Assembly: GCF_000384395.1 (NCBI RefSeq)
Contig: NZ_ARWE01000001.1
Span: 2,516,501-2,580,500 of the forward strand
DNA from: Geopsychrobacter electrodiphilus DSM 16401
GTDB lineage: Bacteria > Desulfobacterota > Desulfuromonadia > Desulfuromonadales > Geopsychrobacteraceae
Reading direction: 5' to 3'
Length of the DNA: 64,000 bases
The position numbers were made by a program, and so were the translations under genes. The first letter of the stretch is position 1; the number at the start of each line of letters is the position of its first letter. This document shows, one piece after another, positions 17,848 to 26,447 of this stretch. Under the pieces are notes generated by a model. It was not told the origin of the DNA, did not search any database, and saw only the letters and a program-made list of their open reading frames with translations.

Positions 17848-18468
17848 ATGAAGACAACTATGACAAGAGTTGACAGCGTACTGATTTGTCCCGTTTGTTC
17901 TCAACAGCACCAGGCCGTTCCTTTCGCATCGTCCACCACCGTAAGTTGTGCCCGATGCGGGTCGGTCATCATTCGCGGCGGATCAAAAAGTGTCAGTCAA
18001 ACCCTGGCGTTCTCCATTGCGGCCCTGATTCTTTATATCCCGGCCAACATTTATCCAATCCTGTCCATGGAAAAGCTTGGTGTCTATTCTGAAAATACCA
18101 TCTGGCAAGGGGTAAGGGAGTTATTTCACCATGGCTATTGGGGAATTTCAGTTCTGGTGTTTTTGGCCAGCATATTCATTCCCTTACTGAAAGTTCTGGT
18201 TATGATTTACCTCTCCCTGGCGCGACACCACGGCGGCAGGCAAAAGCTAAAGCTGGGTCTTTTCAGGTTGGTGGAGCGCATCGGTCCCTGGTCAATGCTC
18301 GACGTTTTTCTGGTAGCGATCCTTGTGTCTCTGGTTAAACTGGGCGATTTGGCAACCGTCCATCCTGAATCAGGATTGACTGCTTTTGCCGCTGTGGTGG
18401 TTTTAACTCTGTTTGCCTCGGCGAGTTTTGAGGTTTCCGTGCTCTGGGAAAAGGAGGATGAAATATGA
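17848..18468 (+). CDS. pqiA: Paraquat-inducible protein A-like membrane protein
   Basis: A 206-residue protein with AGGAGGAATGA before the ATG. A zinc-ribbon-like N-terminus (CPVCSQ and CARCGS) is followed by one PqiA domain with four membrane helices, including SIAALILYIPANIYPILS and the VERIGPWSMLDVFLVAILV segment. Enterobacterial PqiA has two such domains, so this is a half-size LetA/PqiA. Such proteins partner an MCE protein to move lipids between the membranes. The stop codon overlaps the next start (ATGA). The 225 bases before it show no gene. Confidence 0.88.
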   Translation: MKTTMTRVDSVLICPVCSQQHQAVPFASSTTVSCARCGSVIIRGGSKSVSQTLAFSIAALILYIPANIYPILSMEKLGVYSENTIWQGVRELFHHGYWGISVLVFLASIFIPLLKVLVMIYLSLARHHGGRQKLKLGLFRLVERIGPWSMLDVFLVAILVSLVKLGDLATVHPESGLTAFAAVVVLTLFASASFEVSVLWEKEDEI

Positions 18469-19496
18469 GTGAAGAGAATCAGAAGAACAAAGAGACCATC
18501 GCAACGGCAACGACTCAATCACCAGTGAAGGGACCGGACAAAACACAAGGGCAACCCTTGCCGAAGCCGAAGCTGGGCAAAAAGCCCAGCCTGATATTAG
18601 CCTGGCTGGTGCCACTGCTTGCCATCGGCCTGACAGGGTTTTTCGTCTATCACAGCCTGCCCGAGAAAGGTCTGGATATACGTATTCTGGCAAAAAATGG
18701 TGCTGCCATCGATCCTCAACGTACCTTGCTTAAATATCGCGGCGTGCGGGTCGGCATCGTCAGCCAGGTGGGCCTGAATGACAGCGCTGAACAGGTCGTG
18801 ATTGAGGCTACGCTGGACAATGATTACCGCGACTTTGCTAAAGAAAAATCTCAGTTCTGGGTCGTTCGTCCCGAGATTTCCTTAGCCGGGGTTCAAGGTC
18901 TGGATACCATCGTTTCGGGCCCCTATATCAACCTGCGGCCCGGAAACGGAAAACAGAAATTAGAATTTGAAGCGCTCTCTTCGCCAGCTGTATCCGATAA
19001 TTTAGGTGAAGGGTTGCGGCTGCAGATTAAATCTCCGCGCTTGGGGGCGATGAAGATCGGCACCCAAATAATGTATCGCGAGGTGACCATTGGCGAGGTT
19101 TATAATTTTAAGCTTTCGGAAACCGCGCAGTTTGTGCGTCTTCTGGTTTTCATCGAGGAGCCATACAAAAATCTGATTCGGAAAAACAGCGTTTTCTGGA
19201 ATGCCGGCGGATTTGACCTGAATGTTTCACTGTTCGGAGCGAAGATCACCACCGAATCTATCAAAGGTATTTTAACCGGAGGAATTGGGGTCGCAACACC
19301 AGAAGATCCCGCGGAAGTCGTCCAAGATGGTGCAGTGTTCGAGCTCCGTGAAAAGCAGCAAGGGGAATGGTTGGAATGGGCGCCCAGTATTGATGTTATG
19401 GGAGGCAAAAACGAAGGCCGCAGTCACGAGGCACCGAAAAAGAAGAAAACGCTGGAGGAACATAAGGGAGCGTTTTTTTCAAATCCACATGCCTAG
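18465..19496 (+). CDS. pqiB: PqiB-like MCE-domain protein
   Basis: A 343-residue protein. A cytosolic Pro/Lys-rich head is followed by one membrane helix (about 43-62) and two MCE (MlaD) domains at about 68-160 and 182-280; LLKYRGVRVGIVSQVGL and QIMYREVTIGEVYNFKL mark their starts. PqiB of E. coli has three MCE domains and a long coiled-coil needle; this one has two and a Lys-rich tail (EAPKKKKTLEEHKG), so it is a short version. It is translationally coupled to the PqiA-like gene; no PqiC lipoprotein gene follows. Confidence 0.87.
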   Translation: MSEENQKNKETIATATTQSPVKGPDKTQGQPLPKPKLGKKPSLILAWLVPLLAIGLTGFFVYHSLPEKGLDIRILAKNGAAIDPQRTLLKYRGVRVGIVSQVGLNDSAEQVVIEATLDNDYRDFAKEKSQFWVVRPEISLAGVQGLDTIVSGPYINLRPGNGKQKLEFEALSSPAVSDNLGEGLRLQIKSPRLGAMKIGTQIMYREVTIGEVYNFKLSETAQFVRLLVFIEEPYKNLIRKNSVFWNAGGFDLNVSLFGAKITTESIKGILTGGIGVATPEDPAEVVQDGAVFELREKQQGEWLEWAPSIDVMGGKNEGRSHEAPKKKKTLEEHKGAFFSNPHA

Positions 19497-19924
19497 GAGA
19501 AGGCCAATCGGGGTCGGGCCTCAACAACCGGCAGGACAAATATACTGCACCTACTGGTCAGTGGCGGGATCCACTACGGTCAGGGCGCCTTCCCTGCTAC
19601 ACAGCCCTCGCCTTCCTTCAGCGCCCACGCCTCTCCGAACATCGCATCAGTTGAAACAGTAGTTTTCGATATTTCAATTTAGCCCCATTACCGCGCCAGA
19701 ACGACGAATATACAGCAGGTCCAGCCCTTGATTTGTGGAGGCTGATCCCTTTGACCGAGGTAGATCTTATCTTGTACATAATCAGTCGACATGGCATCCT
19801 TCAGCTTCTCAAGTGTTGGCTTCGCCTTACTTGAAAAACTGGAGTTTGCTCTCTGCTTTAGAAATTCATCAACCACTTTGACACCACAGATGTCTCGGCC
19901 GCCTCCCCCAGTGGAATTTATTTT
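19497..19924 (+). other. Gene-poor interval
   Basis: About 430 bases between the PqiB-like and DUF2914 genes. A minus-strand frame (19688-19954, 88 codons) is open but has no family likeness, no clear ribosome site, and overlaps the start of the DUF2914 gene. I do not call it. Confidence 0.4.
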
Positions 19925-21031
19925 ATGGGAATAAAAACCTTGTATCAGCAGCATGAAGCACGCCTTACCGCCATCAGGCGCTTTCTGCCAGGCCTCGCGT
20001 TTATTAGCGGTTTTACCTGGGATTCGGTGTCCATGGGGCGGGTGGTTTCATTTTATGACCTCCTTATTCTTACCACTTACTATTTCGGCGCGGGTCTGAT
20101 CCTCGTCCTTCTGGTGCGAGAGATACAACCCCGCTGGCAAAACTGGTTCACCTTTCTTATCCAGTTTTTTTTCGGCAGCCTGTTCAGCGCCCTGGTGGTC
20201 TTTTATTTCAAGAGTTCCGGTTCCCTGTACACTTTTCTGGTCGTGATATTCCTGGCTTTGATGCTGGTTTCCAACGAATTTATTGCCGAAAGATATCGGA
20301 GCCGGACCCTGACCTGGACCATGTTTGCCGCTTGCGGCACCATGTATCTTAATTTTCTTATCCCTCACGTCGTCCACTCTATCAAGCCGGTCTGGTTTTA
20401 TCTGAGCTGCATTTTCAGTCTGACGGTGGTTTTCGCGATCCACGGCTTCGCTTACGCCAAGCAACGCGAATCCATGACAATTGAAACCAAAAGATTGCAG
20501 TATCTCAGGGAGTTACTACAAATGGCCCCGTCCCTGGCAGTGGTTGCCCTGCTGGTGGTTCTCTATCAGTTTCAACTCATTCCACCCGTGCCGCTGGTCT
20601 TGAAGGAAAGCTATATCTGCAAGGACTTCAGCAGCGAGAACGGAGTCTATCAGTGTCAGGCCGAAAGACAATCCCTGGCACGGGCCCTGGGCTTTGGTGG
20701 TGACGTCATTCATATTACCAAAGGGGAGAAGATCTATAACCTGAGCGCAGTCTTTGCGCCGACCCGCATAACTGTCGACCTGGAGCAACGTTGGTGGTTA
20801 TGGAATGAGCAGCTCGGCAGCTGGCTGGCCAGTGGTGTGGTGCCCCTCCCGATGGTCGGGGGGCGTAAGAATGGGTGGCGCACTTACAGTTACATCCAGG
20901 CCAGCACTCAAGCGGGAGACTGGAAAGTAGAAACCGCCCTTAAGGATGGTGCGGTGCTTGCCGTTGCCTACTTCACGGCCAAAGATCAAGTAGAGCCAGC
21001 GCCCCGAACCCATGCGGTCAGGGTACTCTAG
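19925..21031 (+). CDS. DUF2914 membrane protein
   Basis: A 368-residue protein. Residues about 20-215 contain six or seven hydrophobic helices; the C-terminal 110 residues are a soluble DUF2914 domain with DLEQRWWLWNEQLGSW, GWRTYSYIQ and GDWKVETALKDGAVLAVAYF. The domain is thought to be a beta-rich ligand-binding module outside the membrane; its function is unknown. The ribosome site is weak. It is monocistronic as far as I can see. Confidence 0.85.
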   Translation: MGIKTLYQQHEARLTAIRRFLPGLAFISGFTWDSVSMGRVVSFYDLLILTTYYFGAGLILVLLVREIQPRWQNWFTFLIQFFFGSLFSALVVFYFKSSGSLYTFLVVIFLALMLVSNEFIAERYRSRTLTWTMFAACGTMYLNFLIPHVVHSIKPVWFYLSCIFSLTVVFAIHGFAYAKQRESMTIETKRLQYLRELLQMAPSLAVVALLVVLYQFQLIPPVPLVLKESYICKDFSSENGVYQCQAERQSLARALGFGGDVIHITKGEKIYNLSAVFAPTRITVDLEQRWWLWNEQLGSWLASGVVPLPMVGGRKNGWRTYSYIQASTQAGDWKVETALKDGAVLAVAYFTAKDQVEPAPRTHAVRVL

Positions 21032-21273
21032 ACAGGTCAGCTTCTTTTATCCAGAGGCAAAATCTTTTAAAGAGCGCGACATACCGCCGCGAGTCCTCTA
21101 GCCCCAAATCATGCATTCCGTAACGAAGTCTCTGGGACCTGCCCCTGTTACATATGGTGGCAATATCAAATACGACGGCTTTCGTTGAGAAAACTTACAC
21201 CCACCAATTTTCAATCACCATATTTTACCCATTAGAATCAGACACTTACCAACACTTGAAGGATTATCCCTCT

Positions 21274-21290
21274 TGGCCTGATTGTTGCGA
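21274..21290 (+). promoter_or_regulatory. Sigma-54 promoter for the DUF948/YtxH unit
   Basis: TTGGCCTGATTGTTGCG has GG and GC ten bases apart and matches TGGC-N7-TTGC. It lies about 100 bases upstream of the first frame of the small-protein run (21392) and 360 bases before the DUF948 gene. Confidence 0.5.
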
Positions 21291-21391
21291 TTATATCGGG
21301 CTGACAGCGCATGATGCCCTGCTCAAATTCAGAGCCACAAATAATCTTTTCAACTGCTGGTTTAAATTCAGCACACCAAAAAGAGGCTATC

Positions 21392-21766
21392 ATGAATCAC
21401 ATGATAAACTATTCAGGATGGATAACCGGAGAGCTGTGGATCGAACAACTGGTGGGTGTGATGACTTTAGGGTTGCTGATTGTCATGCTCACACGAGTTT
21501 ATCGCACCTTCGTTACTATTGAGTTCGAACCGGTGCGGCGGCAAAGGTTGGTTCCGTGCCGGTTGACCAATCTTCAGGCCAAACGGCGAGTCGTCTATGT
21601 CGAGCCAATTAGCCAAGGTATGAATAACGCGATTTTCCATAACAGGAGGACACATGACCGTCCAAGTCGACATTGTCACACTGAGCGTTTTGGTGATTGT
21701 CATTATTTTTGCGGCGACACTGCTGCCGATGATCTGGCAGTGGAAAAAGACCGGCAAGGAGGCTGA
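21392..21766 (+). CDS. Possible small membrane protein (doubtful)
   Basis: A 124-codon frame preceded by AAAAGAGGCTATC. It has one hydrophobic helix (LVGVMTLGLLIVML) and a basic stretch after it. The last 40 residues overlap the DUF948 gene and look like a shadow of it, so if real it may be frameshifted or shorter. No family recognised. Confidence 0.35.
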   Translation: MNHMINYSGWITGELWIEQLVGVMTLGLLIVMLTRVYRTFVTIEFEPVRRQRLVPCRLTNLQAKRRVVYVEPISQGMNNAIFHNRRTHDRPSRHCHTERFGDCHYFCGDTAADDLAVEKDRQGG

Positions 21767-22049
21767 TGCGCTGTTGAGCGAATTGCGCCGCGAATTGGTC
21801 CCAACTCTGAAAGACGTCAGGGAGATAACGGAGCGCATCAACCGGGCCTCGGTGAAGATTGAAAAAGGGAGCGGCCACGCCGAAAACCTCTTCGAATCCC
21901 TCGACGAGATTGTCGGTTCGGTGCGCCAGATCAGCCATAGTTTTCGTTATGATGCCTGTCATCTTGCCGAGAACGCCGCCTTCCTCATAACGGGTCTCAG
22001 AGCAGCCATCAAGGTTTTCTCCAAAGAGACTCAAGACAAAGGAGTTTAG
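21654..22049 (+). CDS. DUF948-like membrane protein
   Basis: A 131-residue protein with AGGAGG before the ATG. One N-terminal helix (VTLSVLVIVIIFAATLLPMI) is followed by a long amphipathic helix: LLSELRRELVPTLKDVREI, then a Ser-rich region. This agrees with the DUF948 pattern. It lies three bases before the YtxH gene, so the two are cotranslated. DUF948 and YtxH neighbours are typical general-stress genes in many bacteria. Confidence 0.78.
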   Translation: MTVQVDIVTLSVLVIVIIFAATLLPMIWQWKKTGKEADALLSELRRELVPTLKDVREITERINRASVKIEKGSGHAENLFESLDEIVGSVRQISHSFRYDACHLAENAAFLITGLRAAIKVFSKETQDKGV

Positions 22050-22052
22050 CGT

Positions 22053-22391
22053 ATGTCAGAAAAAAATTCGAACGGATTGGGCCTGACTTTTTTAGCGTTT
22101 ACCCTGGGTGCAGCCATCGGAGGGGGGCTGGCATTGTTAACTGCTCCCCGTTCCGGGGCGGAATCGCGGGAAAAGATGCGAGGAATGGTGGACGACAAAC
22201 GGGTGAAATTGGATGAACTGACAGAGGACGCGGAAACCCGAATAAAAAAAGTGATTCAGGAGAGTCATGAGGTTCTTGAGAAGAAGGTTGATCTTATCAA
22301 GGCCGCACTTAAAGCGGGCAAGGACGCGATAGACGCAGAAAAAGCTAAACAGAAAAAATCAACCAAAGCAGACACACCTGCCGATGCTTAG
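22053..22391 (+). CDS. YtxH domain protein
   Basis: A 112-residue protein. The N-terminal hydrophobic GLTFLAFTLGAAIGGGLALL segment followed by TAPRSGAESREKM is the YtxH signature. The rest is a charged coiled coil ending in a Lys/Ala tail. YtxH proteins are general-stress proteins bound to the membrane, with no known activity. It follows DUF948 almost without spacing. Confidence 0.88.
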   Translation: MSEKNSNGLGLTFLAFTLGAAIGGGLALLTAPRSGAESREKMRGMVDDKRVKLDELTEDAETRIKKVIQESHEVLEKKVDLIKAALKAGKDAIDAEKAKQKKSTKADTPADA

Positions 22392-22425
22392 GGAACAGAT
22401 GGTCCTGAAGCTATAGCAGCTTTTA

Positions 22426-22457
22426 GACCGAATTGGAGAACCTTCTCCAATTCGGTC
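22426..22457 (+). repeat. Perfect 15-bp inverted repeat
   Basis: GACCGAATTGGAGAA and TTCTCCAATTCGGTC are separated by just two bases. The hairpin has no T-run. It lies between YtxH and DUF3185, where it could protect the upstream message or attenuate. Confidence 0.7.
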
Positions 22458-22493
22458 CCACCCAAATTGCGACAACTACCCAAAGGAACAACC

Positions 22494-22697
22494 ATGGCCA
22501 AAGGAACCTCACAGCTGATGGCAATTATTCTACTGATCGCTGGAATCGCACTTCTGATCTGGGGAAGCGATCTTTACGGTGCGTTCGGCAACAAGCTTAC
22601 ACGAGCTCTCGACGGCTCCGTTGACACCAAAACAATTGTAGTCCTGGTCGCAGGAGGCGTCTGCACCCTCCTCGGCCTGGCTAAACTCAGAGGATAG
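22494..22697 (+). CDS. DUF3185 small membrane protein
   Basis: A 67-residue protein with CAAAGGAACAACC before the ATG at 22494. Two hydrophobic helices (LMAIILLIAGIALLIWGSD and TIVVLVAGGVCTLLGLAKL) flank a polar middle, as in the DUF3185 protein at 16070-16291. It is part of the small-protein run. Confidence 0.78.
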   Translation: MAKGTSQLMAIILLIAGIALLIWGSDLYGAFGNKLTRALDGSVDTKTIVVLVAGGVCTLLGLAKLRG

Positions 22698-22832
22698 ATA
22701 AGCGCCGCTCAAACATTGGTAAAGGGAGTCTGTCCGTCTGTTGCAAACACAGGCAACACGCAATCTGCACAGAGAGTGGAATAGCGGTATACAGACAATC
22801 AGCCACCAGCAACCAAAAATGGGGAGTTTTTT

Positions 22833-22979
22833 ATGCTTTGGACATTTTGCGTCATACTGATCGTACTGTGGGTTTTAGGGATAGTGACCTCCACGACCAT
22901 GGGCGGGCTGATCCATATTCTGCTGGTCATAGCGGTTATCATGGTCCTGGTGCGTATCATCCAGGGAAGAAGGATTTAG
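22833..22979 (+). CDS. lmo0937-type small membrane protein
   Basis: A 48-residue protein, too short for most gene finders. It reads MLWTFCVILIVLWVLG, then TMGGLIHILLVIAVIMV and ends RIIQGRRI: the lmo0937 pattern of two hydrophobic helices with a Gly-Gly-X-Ile-His turn and a basic tail. Function unknown. A weak GGGGAG precedes the ATG. Confidence 0.8.
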   Translation: MLWTFCVILIVLWVLGIVTSTTMGGLIHILLVIAVIMVLVRIIQGRRI

Positions 22980-23014
22980 TAAGGAGTTAAAGCCTTCGGT
23001 AAAACAATTTTTTC

Positions 23015-23054
23015 AAAAGAAAGGGCGCACTGCGGTGCGCCCTTTCTTTTGAGG
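23015..23054 (+). terminator. Bidirectional terminator
   Basis: A perfect 16-bp stem (AAAAGAAAGGGCGCAC and its complement, loop TGCG) with A and T runs on both sides. It serves the lmo0937-type gene and the convergent DUF1207 gene. Confidence 0.9.
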
Positions 23055-23059
23055 TTTGC

Positions 23060-23938
23060 TTAAAAAGAGATGTTGATGCCCCCGCCAAAGTACTCGGCGC
23101 GCAAGGCGTAGAATTGGCCGAAGGGCAAATTGCCGTGATAGTACTCACCAAATATCTGAATCGAGCGTTTCTCGGCATAGGGGCTGCGAATGTTGACACC
23201 GGCCTTGACGGTTAGGTCCGTATCCCAGTCGGTTTCTGCCCAGGAATGCCAGAGAACGCTGGCAAAGGGGTAAGCTGTTGAGGTGATGACGGGCTTGGTG
23301 AGGAGATAATCTATCCCCGCCTGAGCGCTGAAGCGCTTGAGGGGGGTCGAGGTATGGACAATATAGGAGGGTCCGGCGGTGAGGCGCAGACCTTTCCAAT
23401 CCCAACCGGCGAGCAGTTCGATGGTCTCGAAGCTTAAGTTGATGCGAGGTTTCTTCAGTTCAGCGTTCTGAGGCAGCAGCAGAAACTCGTCCCCCAGGTG
23501 AGAAGACTGGTGGAAGAGACGCGCCCGGGCAGACCAGACCCCATTTCGATAACCCAGCGGGAAGCCGATAATATAATCCGCGTTGACCAGATCGAGGGAT
23601 TCGGCGTCCATATTGAACTGGGCAAGGACTGCCCCGCTGATACCCAGCTGCCAGGCATCGGTCTCACCCCACCCAGGCACGCGCACCAGCCCGAAGCTAT
23701 CGCCAAACCCGACCGAACCAACGTTTAAGCTGCTGCCGGGGAGGTTAAGGCGCAGCCAGGTGACATAGGTGCGAGGTTCCTTGGCGCTCGACAATGAATT
23801 CACGAAGAGAGAATCCACCGGAAAGAGGATCGCAGAGCGGTTGGCGACCGGCTCCGCCTTCTCCGTTTGCACAGCGCTGAATCCGGTAATGAGAGGAAAA
23901 AACAGGACCAGAATCAGGAATAAAATTAACTTTTGCAT
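23060..23938 (-). CDS. DUF1207 outer-membrane-like protein
   Basis: A 292-residue protein; the ATG at 23938 has TGGAG upstream and starts a clear signal peptide (KLILFLILVLFFPLITG). The mature part is rich in alternating beta segments, with the DUF1207 markers LFPVDSLFVNSL, HQSSHLGDEFLL, FETIELLAGWDWKGLRLTAG and the C-terminal YFGGGINISF, ending in Phe like outer-membrane barrels. Function unknown; it may be a porin-like barrel. It is divergent from the first DUF3494 gene and is not obviously part of that unit. Confidence 0.82.
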   Translation of the reverse strand: MQKLILFLILVLFFPLITGFSAVQTEKAEPVANRSAILFPVDSLFVNSLSSAKEPRTYVTWLRLNLPGSSLNVGSVGFGDSFGLVRVPGWGETDAWQLGISGAVLAQFNMDAESLDLVNADYIIGFPLGYRNGVWSARARLFHQSSHLGDEFLLLPQNAELKKPRINLSFETIELLAGWDWKGLRLTAGPSYIVHTSTPLKRFSAQAGIDYLLTKPVITSTAYPFASVLWHSWAETDWDTDLTVKAGVNIRSPYAEKRSIQIFGEYYHGNLPFGQFYALRAEYFGGGINISF

Positions 23939-24174
23939 CGCGAAACTCCATTGAGGGGTGAATTTCTTTGTTGCGTTGTTGGATACGCATTTAAAAACTT
24001 TCCTTTTCAAGGGTTTTCACCACCACATCGGCAGTCACCATACCCTCAACATCTTGAGGACCCACCAAATATTGAGGCCACAAAAAACAGTCACGGAAAC
24101 TTTGCCTCTTGTTAATGCAGAGCTAACAGACCGTAATAAATCACTTTTTATTTTTAAAAATACAAATTACGAAA

Positions 24175-24191
24175 TTGGCAAACTCCTTGCG
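24175..24191 (+). promoter_or_regulatory. Sigma-54 promoter of the first DUF3494 pair
   Basis: TTGGCAAACTCCTTGCG matches the -24/-12 consensus with GG and GC ten bases apart. The word is 14 of 16 identical to the one at 33840-33855, and each lies about 175 bases before its DUF3494 start. A TGTTA/TAACA inverted pair lies at about 24112-24130, just upstream. Confidence 0.7.
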
Positions 24192-24363
24192 GAGACTGTA
24201 AGCATATCCTCTCTGTCTCATCTTTGGTAGAAGCTGCCAGTTTCCAGAAAAGGAGAAATATTTTAACGGCAGCATTATCGGCATAAGGCGAGAAGAGCAG
24301 TCAATTGAAAGATTGTCCCAGACAAATCAAGACTAGCTTAAATGAACTCTAAAAGGAGTACTT

Positions 24364-25260
24364 ATGAAAATGTTCAAATCGAGTAGAGCCTACCTGATAC
24401 TTACAGTCATTCTGTGTGTCATTGCCAGCGGCTCGCTGGCTCTCGCTGGATCCCATCATGAGAAAAAAAGCCACCATGTCAAGCCGGCCAAAGACCTGCC
24501 AACTGCTTCTACAACCGATATCCTTGGCTCCGCCGCACAGTTCGGCGTTTTCGGCGGCGGCGCCGGCATGACAAACCAGGGAATTCTTACCATTGTGAAC
24601 GGGGATATCGGCACAACCGGTGTATCGACCCTGGTGACCGGATTCCACGATAGCAATGCCGTATTTACCGAAACCACCATGAACATCGGGCAAGTCAACG
24701 GTACCGTACACACGGCCACCGCGCCGGCCGGTTCGGTCCCGAACGTTATTGCCGCAGCGGCCGCACTTGATGCTCAAACCGCCTTCGACAATCTCTCTCC
24801 CGCAGCGCTTCCCGGTGGCATAGATGTTTCCGCCTTTGGTGGCGGAGCCGGCGAACTCGGAAATCGCACCCTCGCACCCGGTGTGTATCAGTCGGCGCCA
24901 GGTTCCTTTGCGATCCAGGGCGGAGATCTCACCCTTGATGCCCGTGGTGATAAAAAAGCGGTCTGGGTTTTCCAGATGGCAACCACACTGACGGTCGGCG
25001 GCCCGGGTGCAGCTTTCCCCCAGAGCGTCATTCTGGTGAACGGCGCGCAGGCCAAAAACGTCTTCTGGCAGGTCGGCAGTGCTGCAACAATTAACGCAGC
25101 AGGCGGCGGCACCATGGCAGGAACCATCATTGCCTCTTCCGGTGCGGCATTCTCTACAGCTGGTAACGTCGTCCCCGTGATTCTCGAAGGCCGTGTACTT
25201 GCCCTGCATGCTTCTGTCACTCTGGTAAATACCCAGATTAACGTACCCGCAGTTAAATAG
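24364..25260 (+). CDS. Secreted DUF3494 (ice-binding-like) protein 1
   Basis: A 298-residue protein with AAAAGGAG before the ATG. A Sec signal (residues 1-29, ending LALAGS) and a His/Lys-rich linker (HHEKKSHHVK) are followed by a full DUF3494 domain from about residue 55: FGVFGGGAGMTNQG, then NGDIGTTGVSTLVTGFHD, then GVYQSAPGSFAIQGGDLTLD, AVWVFQMATTLTVG and AKNVFWQVGSAATI. DUF3494 folds as a right-handed beta-solenoid; characterised members bind ice, but many occur in non-cold bacteria as adhesins. It pairs with a close paralogue 56 bases downstream. Confidence 0.93.
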   Translation: MKMFKSSRAYLILTVILCVIASGSLALAGSHHEKKSHHVKPAKDLPTASTTDILGSAAQFGVFGGGAGMTNQGILTIVNGDIGTTGVSTLVTGFHDSNAVFTETTMNIGQVNGTVHTATAPAGSVPNVIAAAAALDAQTAFDNLSPAALPGGIDVSAFGGGAGELGNRTLAPGVYQSAPGSFAIQGGDLTLDARGDKKAVWVFQMATTLTVGGPGAAFPQSVILVNGAQAKNVFWQVGSAATINAAGGGTMAGTIIASSGAAFSTAGNVVPVILEGRVLALHASVTLVNTQINVPAVK

Positions 25261-25316
25261 AGGCTGGTGCCTGAATGAATAATCGCAGTTGAAACTGCTT
25301 TCAATAAGGAAACAAC

Positions 25317-26342
25317 ATGAAGAAGTTAAAGGTCGGCAAAGTTTATCTGGTTTTGATGGTCATGCTGAGTGTTATCTTCAGCAGTTCGCTGGTTTTCGCC
25401 GGCTCCCAACAAGACTGCAATGAGCATAGGGATGATTCCAACAGGCATGAGCATAGTTCACTTGTCTATGCTGATTCCCATCTGCATCGTAAGCACAACA
25501 ATAAAGAGCACAACAACAACGGTAACACCAAAGAGCCCAACAACGACAACCACAGTAACAATGGCAATAACAATCCACCCAGCGTTCCGCCCGTCGTTTT
25601 AACGCCTAACGTCCTTGGCTCCGCTTCATTGTTTGGAGTTTTCGGTGGCGGCGCCGGCATGACCAACCAGGGAATTCTGACTGTCGTTAATGGCGATATC
25701 GGCACCACCGCGGCCTCGACTTTGATCACCGGTTTCCACGACAGCAATGCCGTTTTTACCGAAACTCCCCTGAATATCGGGGCAGTCAACGGTACCGTAC
25801 ATACGGCCACTGCTCCATTTGGTTCGGTCCCGAACGCCATTGCCACCGCGGCGGCACTTGATGCCCAAATCGCCTTTGATAATCTCTCCCCCGCCACACT
25901 CCCCGGTGGCATGGATGTCTCCGCCTTTGGTGGTGGAGCCGGTGAACTCGGTAATCGCACCCTCAGCCCCGGAGTCTATCTCTCCGCTCCGGGTTCCTTT
26001 GCGATCCAGGGTGGTGATCTCACCCTGGATGCCGCTGGTAACGCCAATGCAATCTGGGTTTTCCAGATGGCCACCACTCTGACGGTTGGTAGTCCGGGTT
26101 TCCCCCAGAGCGTTGTTTTAGTCAATGGTGCTCAGGCCAAGAACGTCTTCTGGCAAGTCGGCAGTGCGGCAACGATTAACGCAGCTGGCGGCGGCACCAT
26201 GGCCGGAACCATCATTGCTTATTCGGGAGCTAGCTTCTCGACTGCCGGCAATGTCGTCCCCGTGACTCTGAATGGCCGCGTACTGGCCCTGCACGCTTCA
26301 GTCACGCTGGTAAACACCCTGATTAACGTGCCTGCTCCCTAA
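25317..26342 (+). CDS. Secreted DUF3494 protein 2 with Asn/His-rich linker
   Basis: A 341-residue paralogue of the preceding gene. After the signal peptide (ending LVFAGS) comes an unusually long linker, about residues 30-92, made mostly of His, Asn, Glu, Lys and Asp (HRKHNNKEHNNNGN), then a DUF3494 domain from about residue 98 that is nearly the same as in protein 1 through most of its length. The linker could bind metal or act as a flexible spacer. AAGGAAACAAC precedes the ATG. A strong terminator follows, so the two form one transcript. Confidence 0.93.
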   Translation: MKKLKVGKVYLVLMVMLSVIFSSSLVFAGSQQDCNEHRDDSNRHEHSSLVYADSHLHRKHNNKEHNNNGNTKEPNNDNHSNNGNNNPPSVPPVVLTPNVLGSASLFGVFGGGAGMTNQGILTVVNGDIGTTAASTLITGFHDSNAVFTETPLNIGAVNGTVHTATAPFGSVPNAIATAAALDAQIAFDNLSPATLPGGMDVSAFGGGAGELGNRTLSPGVYLSAPGSFAIQGGDLTLDAAGNANAIWVFQMATTLTVGSPGFPQSVVLVNGAQAKNVFWQVGSAATINAAGGGTMAGTIIAYSGASFSTAGNVVPVTLNGRVLALHASVTLVNTLINVPAP

Positions 26343-26366
26343 GAAACAGGTTTCAAGACAGGCAAT

Positions 26367-26417
26367 AAGAAGGGAGCCAGGCTGCTGATTAAAAGCAGAC
26401 TGGCTCCCTTCTTTGTG
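26367..26417 (+). terminator. Terminator after the DUF3494 pair
   Basis: A 14-bp stem (AAGAAGGGAGCCAG with CTGGCTCCCTTCTT) plus an inner CTGC/GCAG stem, then TGTGT. It lies 25 bases after the stop codon and is strongly folded; the T-run is short. Confidence 0.8.
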
Positions 26418-26447
26418 TCTATTAGACTTTTGGTGCTACGGTTATTC

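Noticed and set aside
19688-19954. 88-codon minus-strand frame before the DUF2914 gene
   Set aside because: Overlaps a well-supported gene start and has no recognisable domain or ribosome site.
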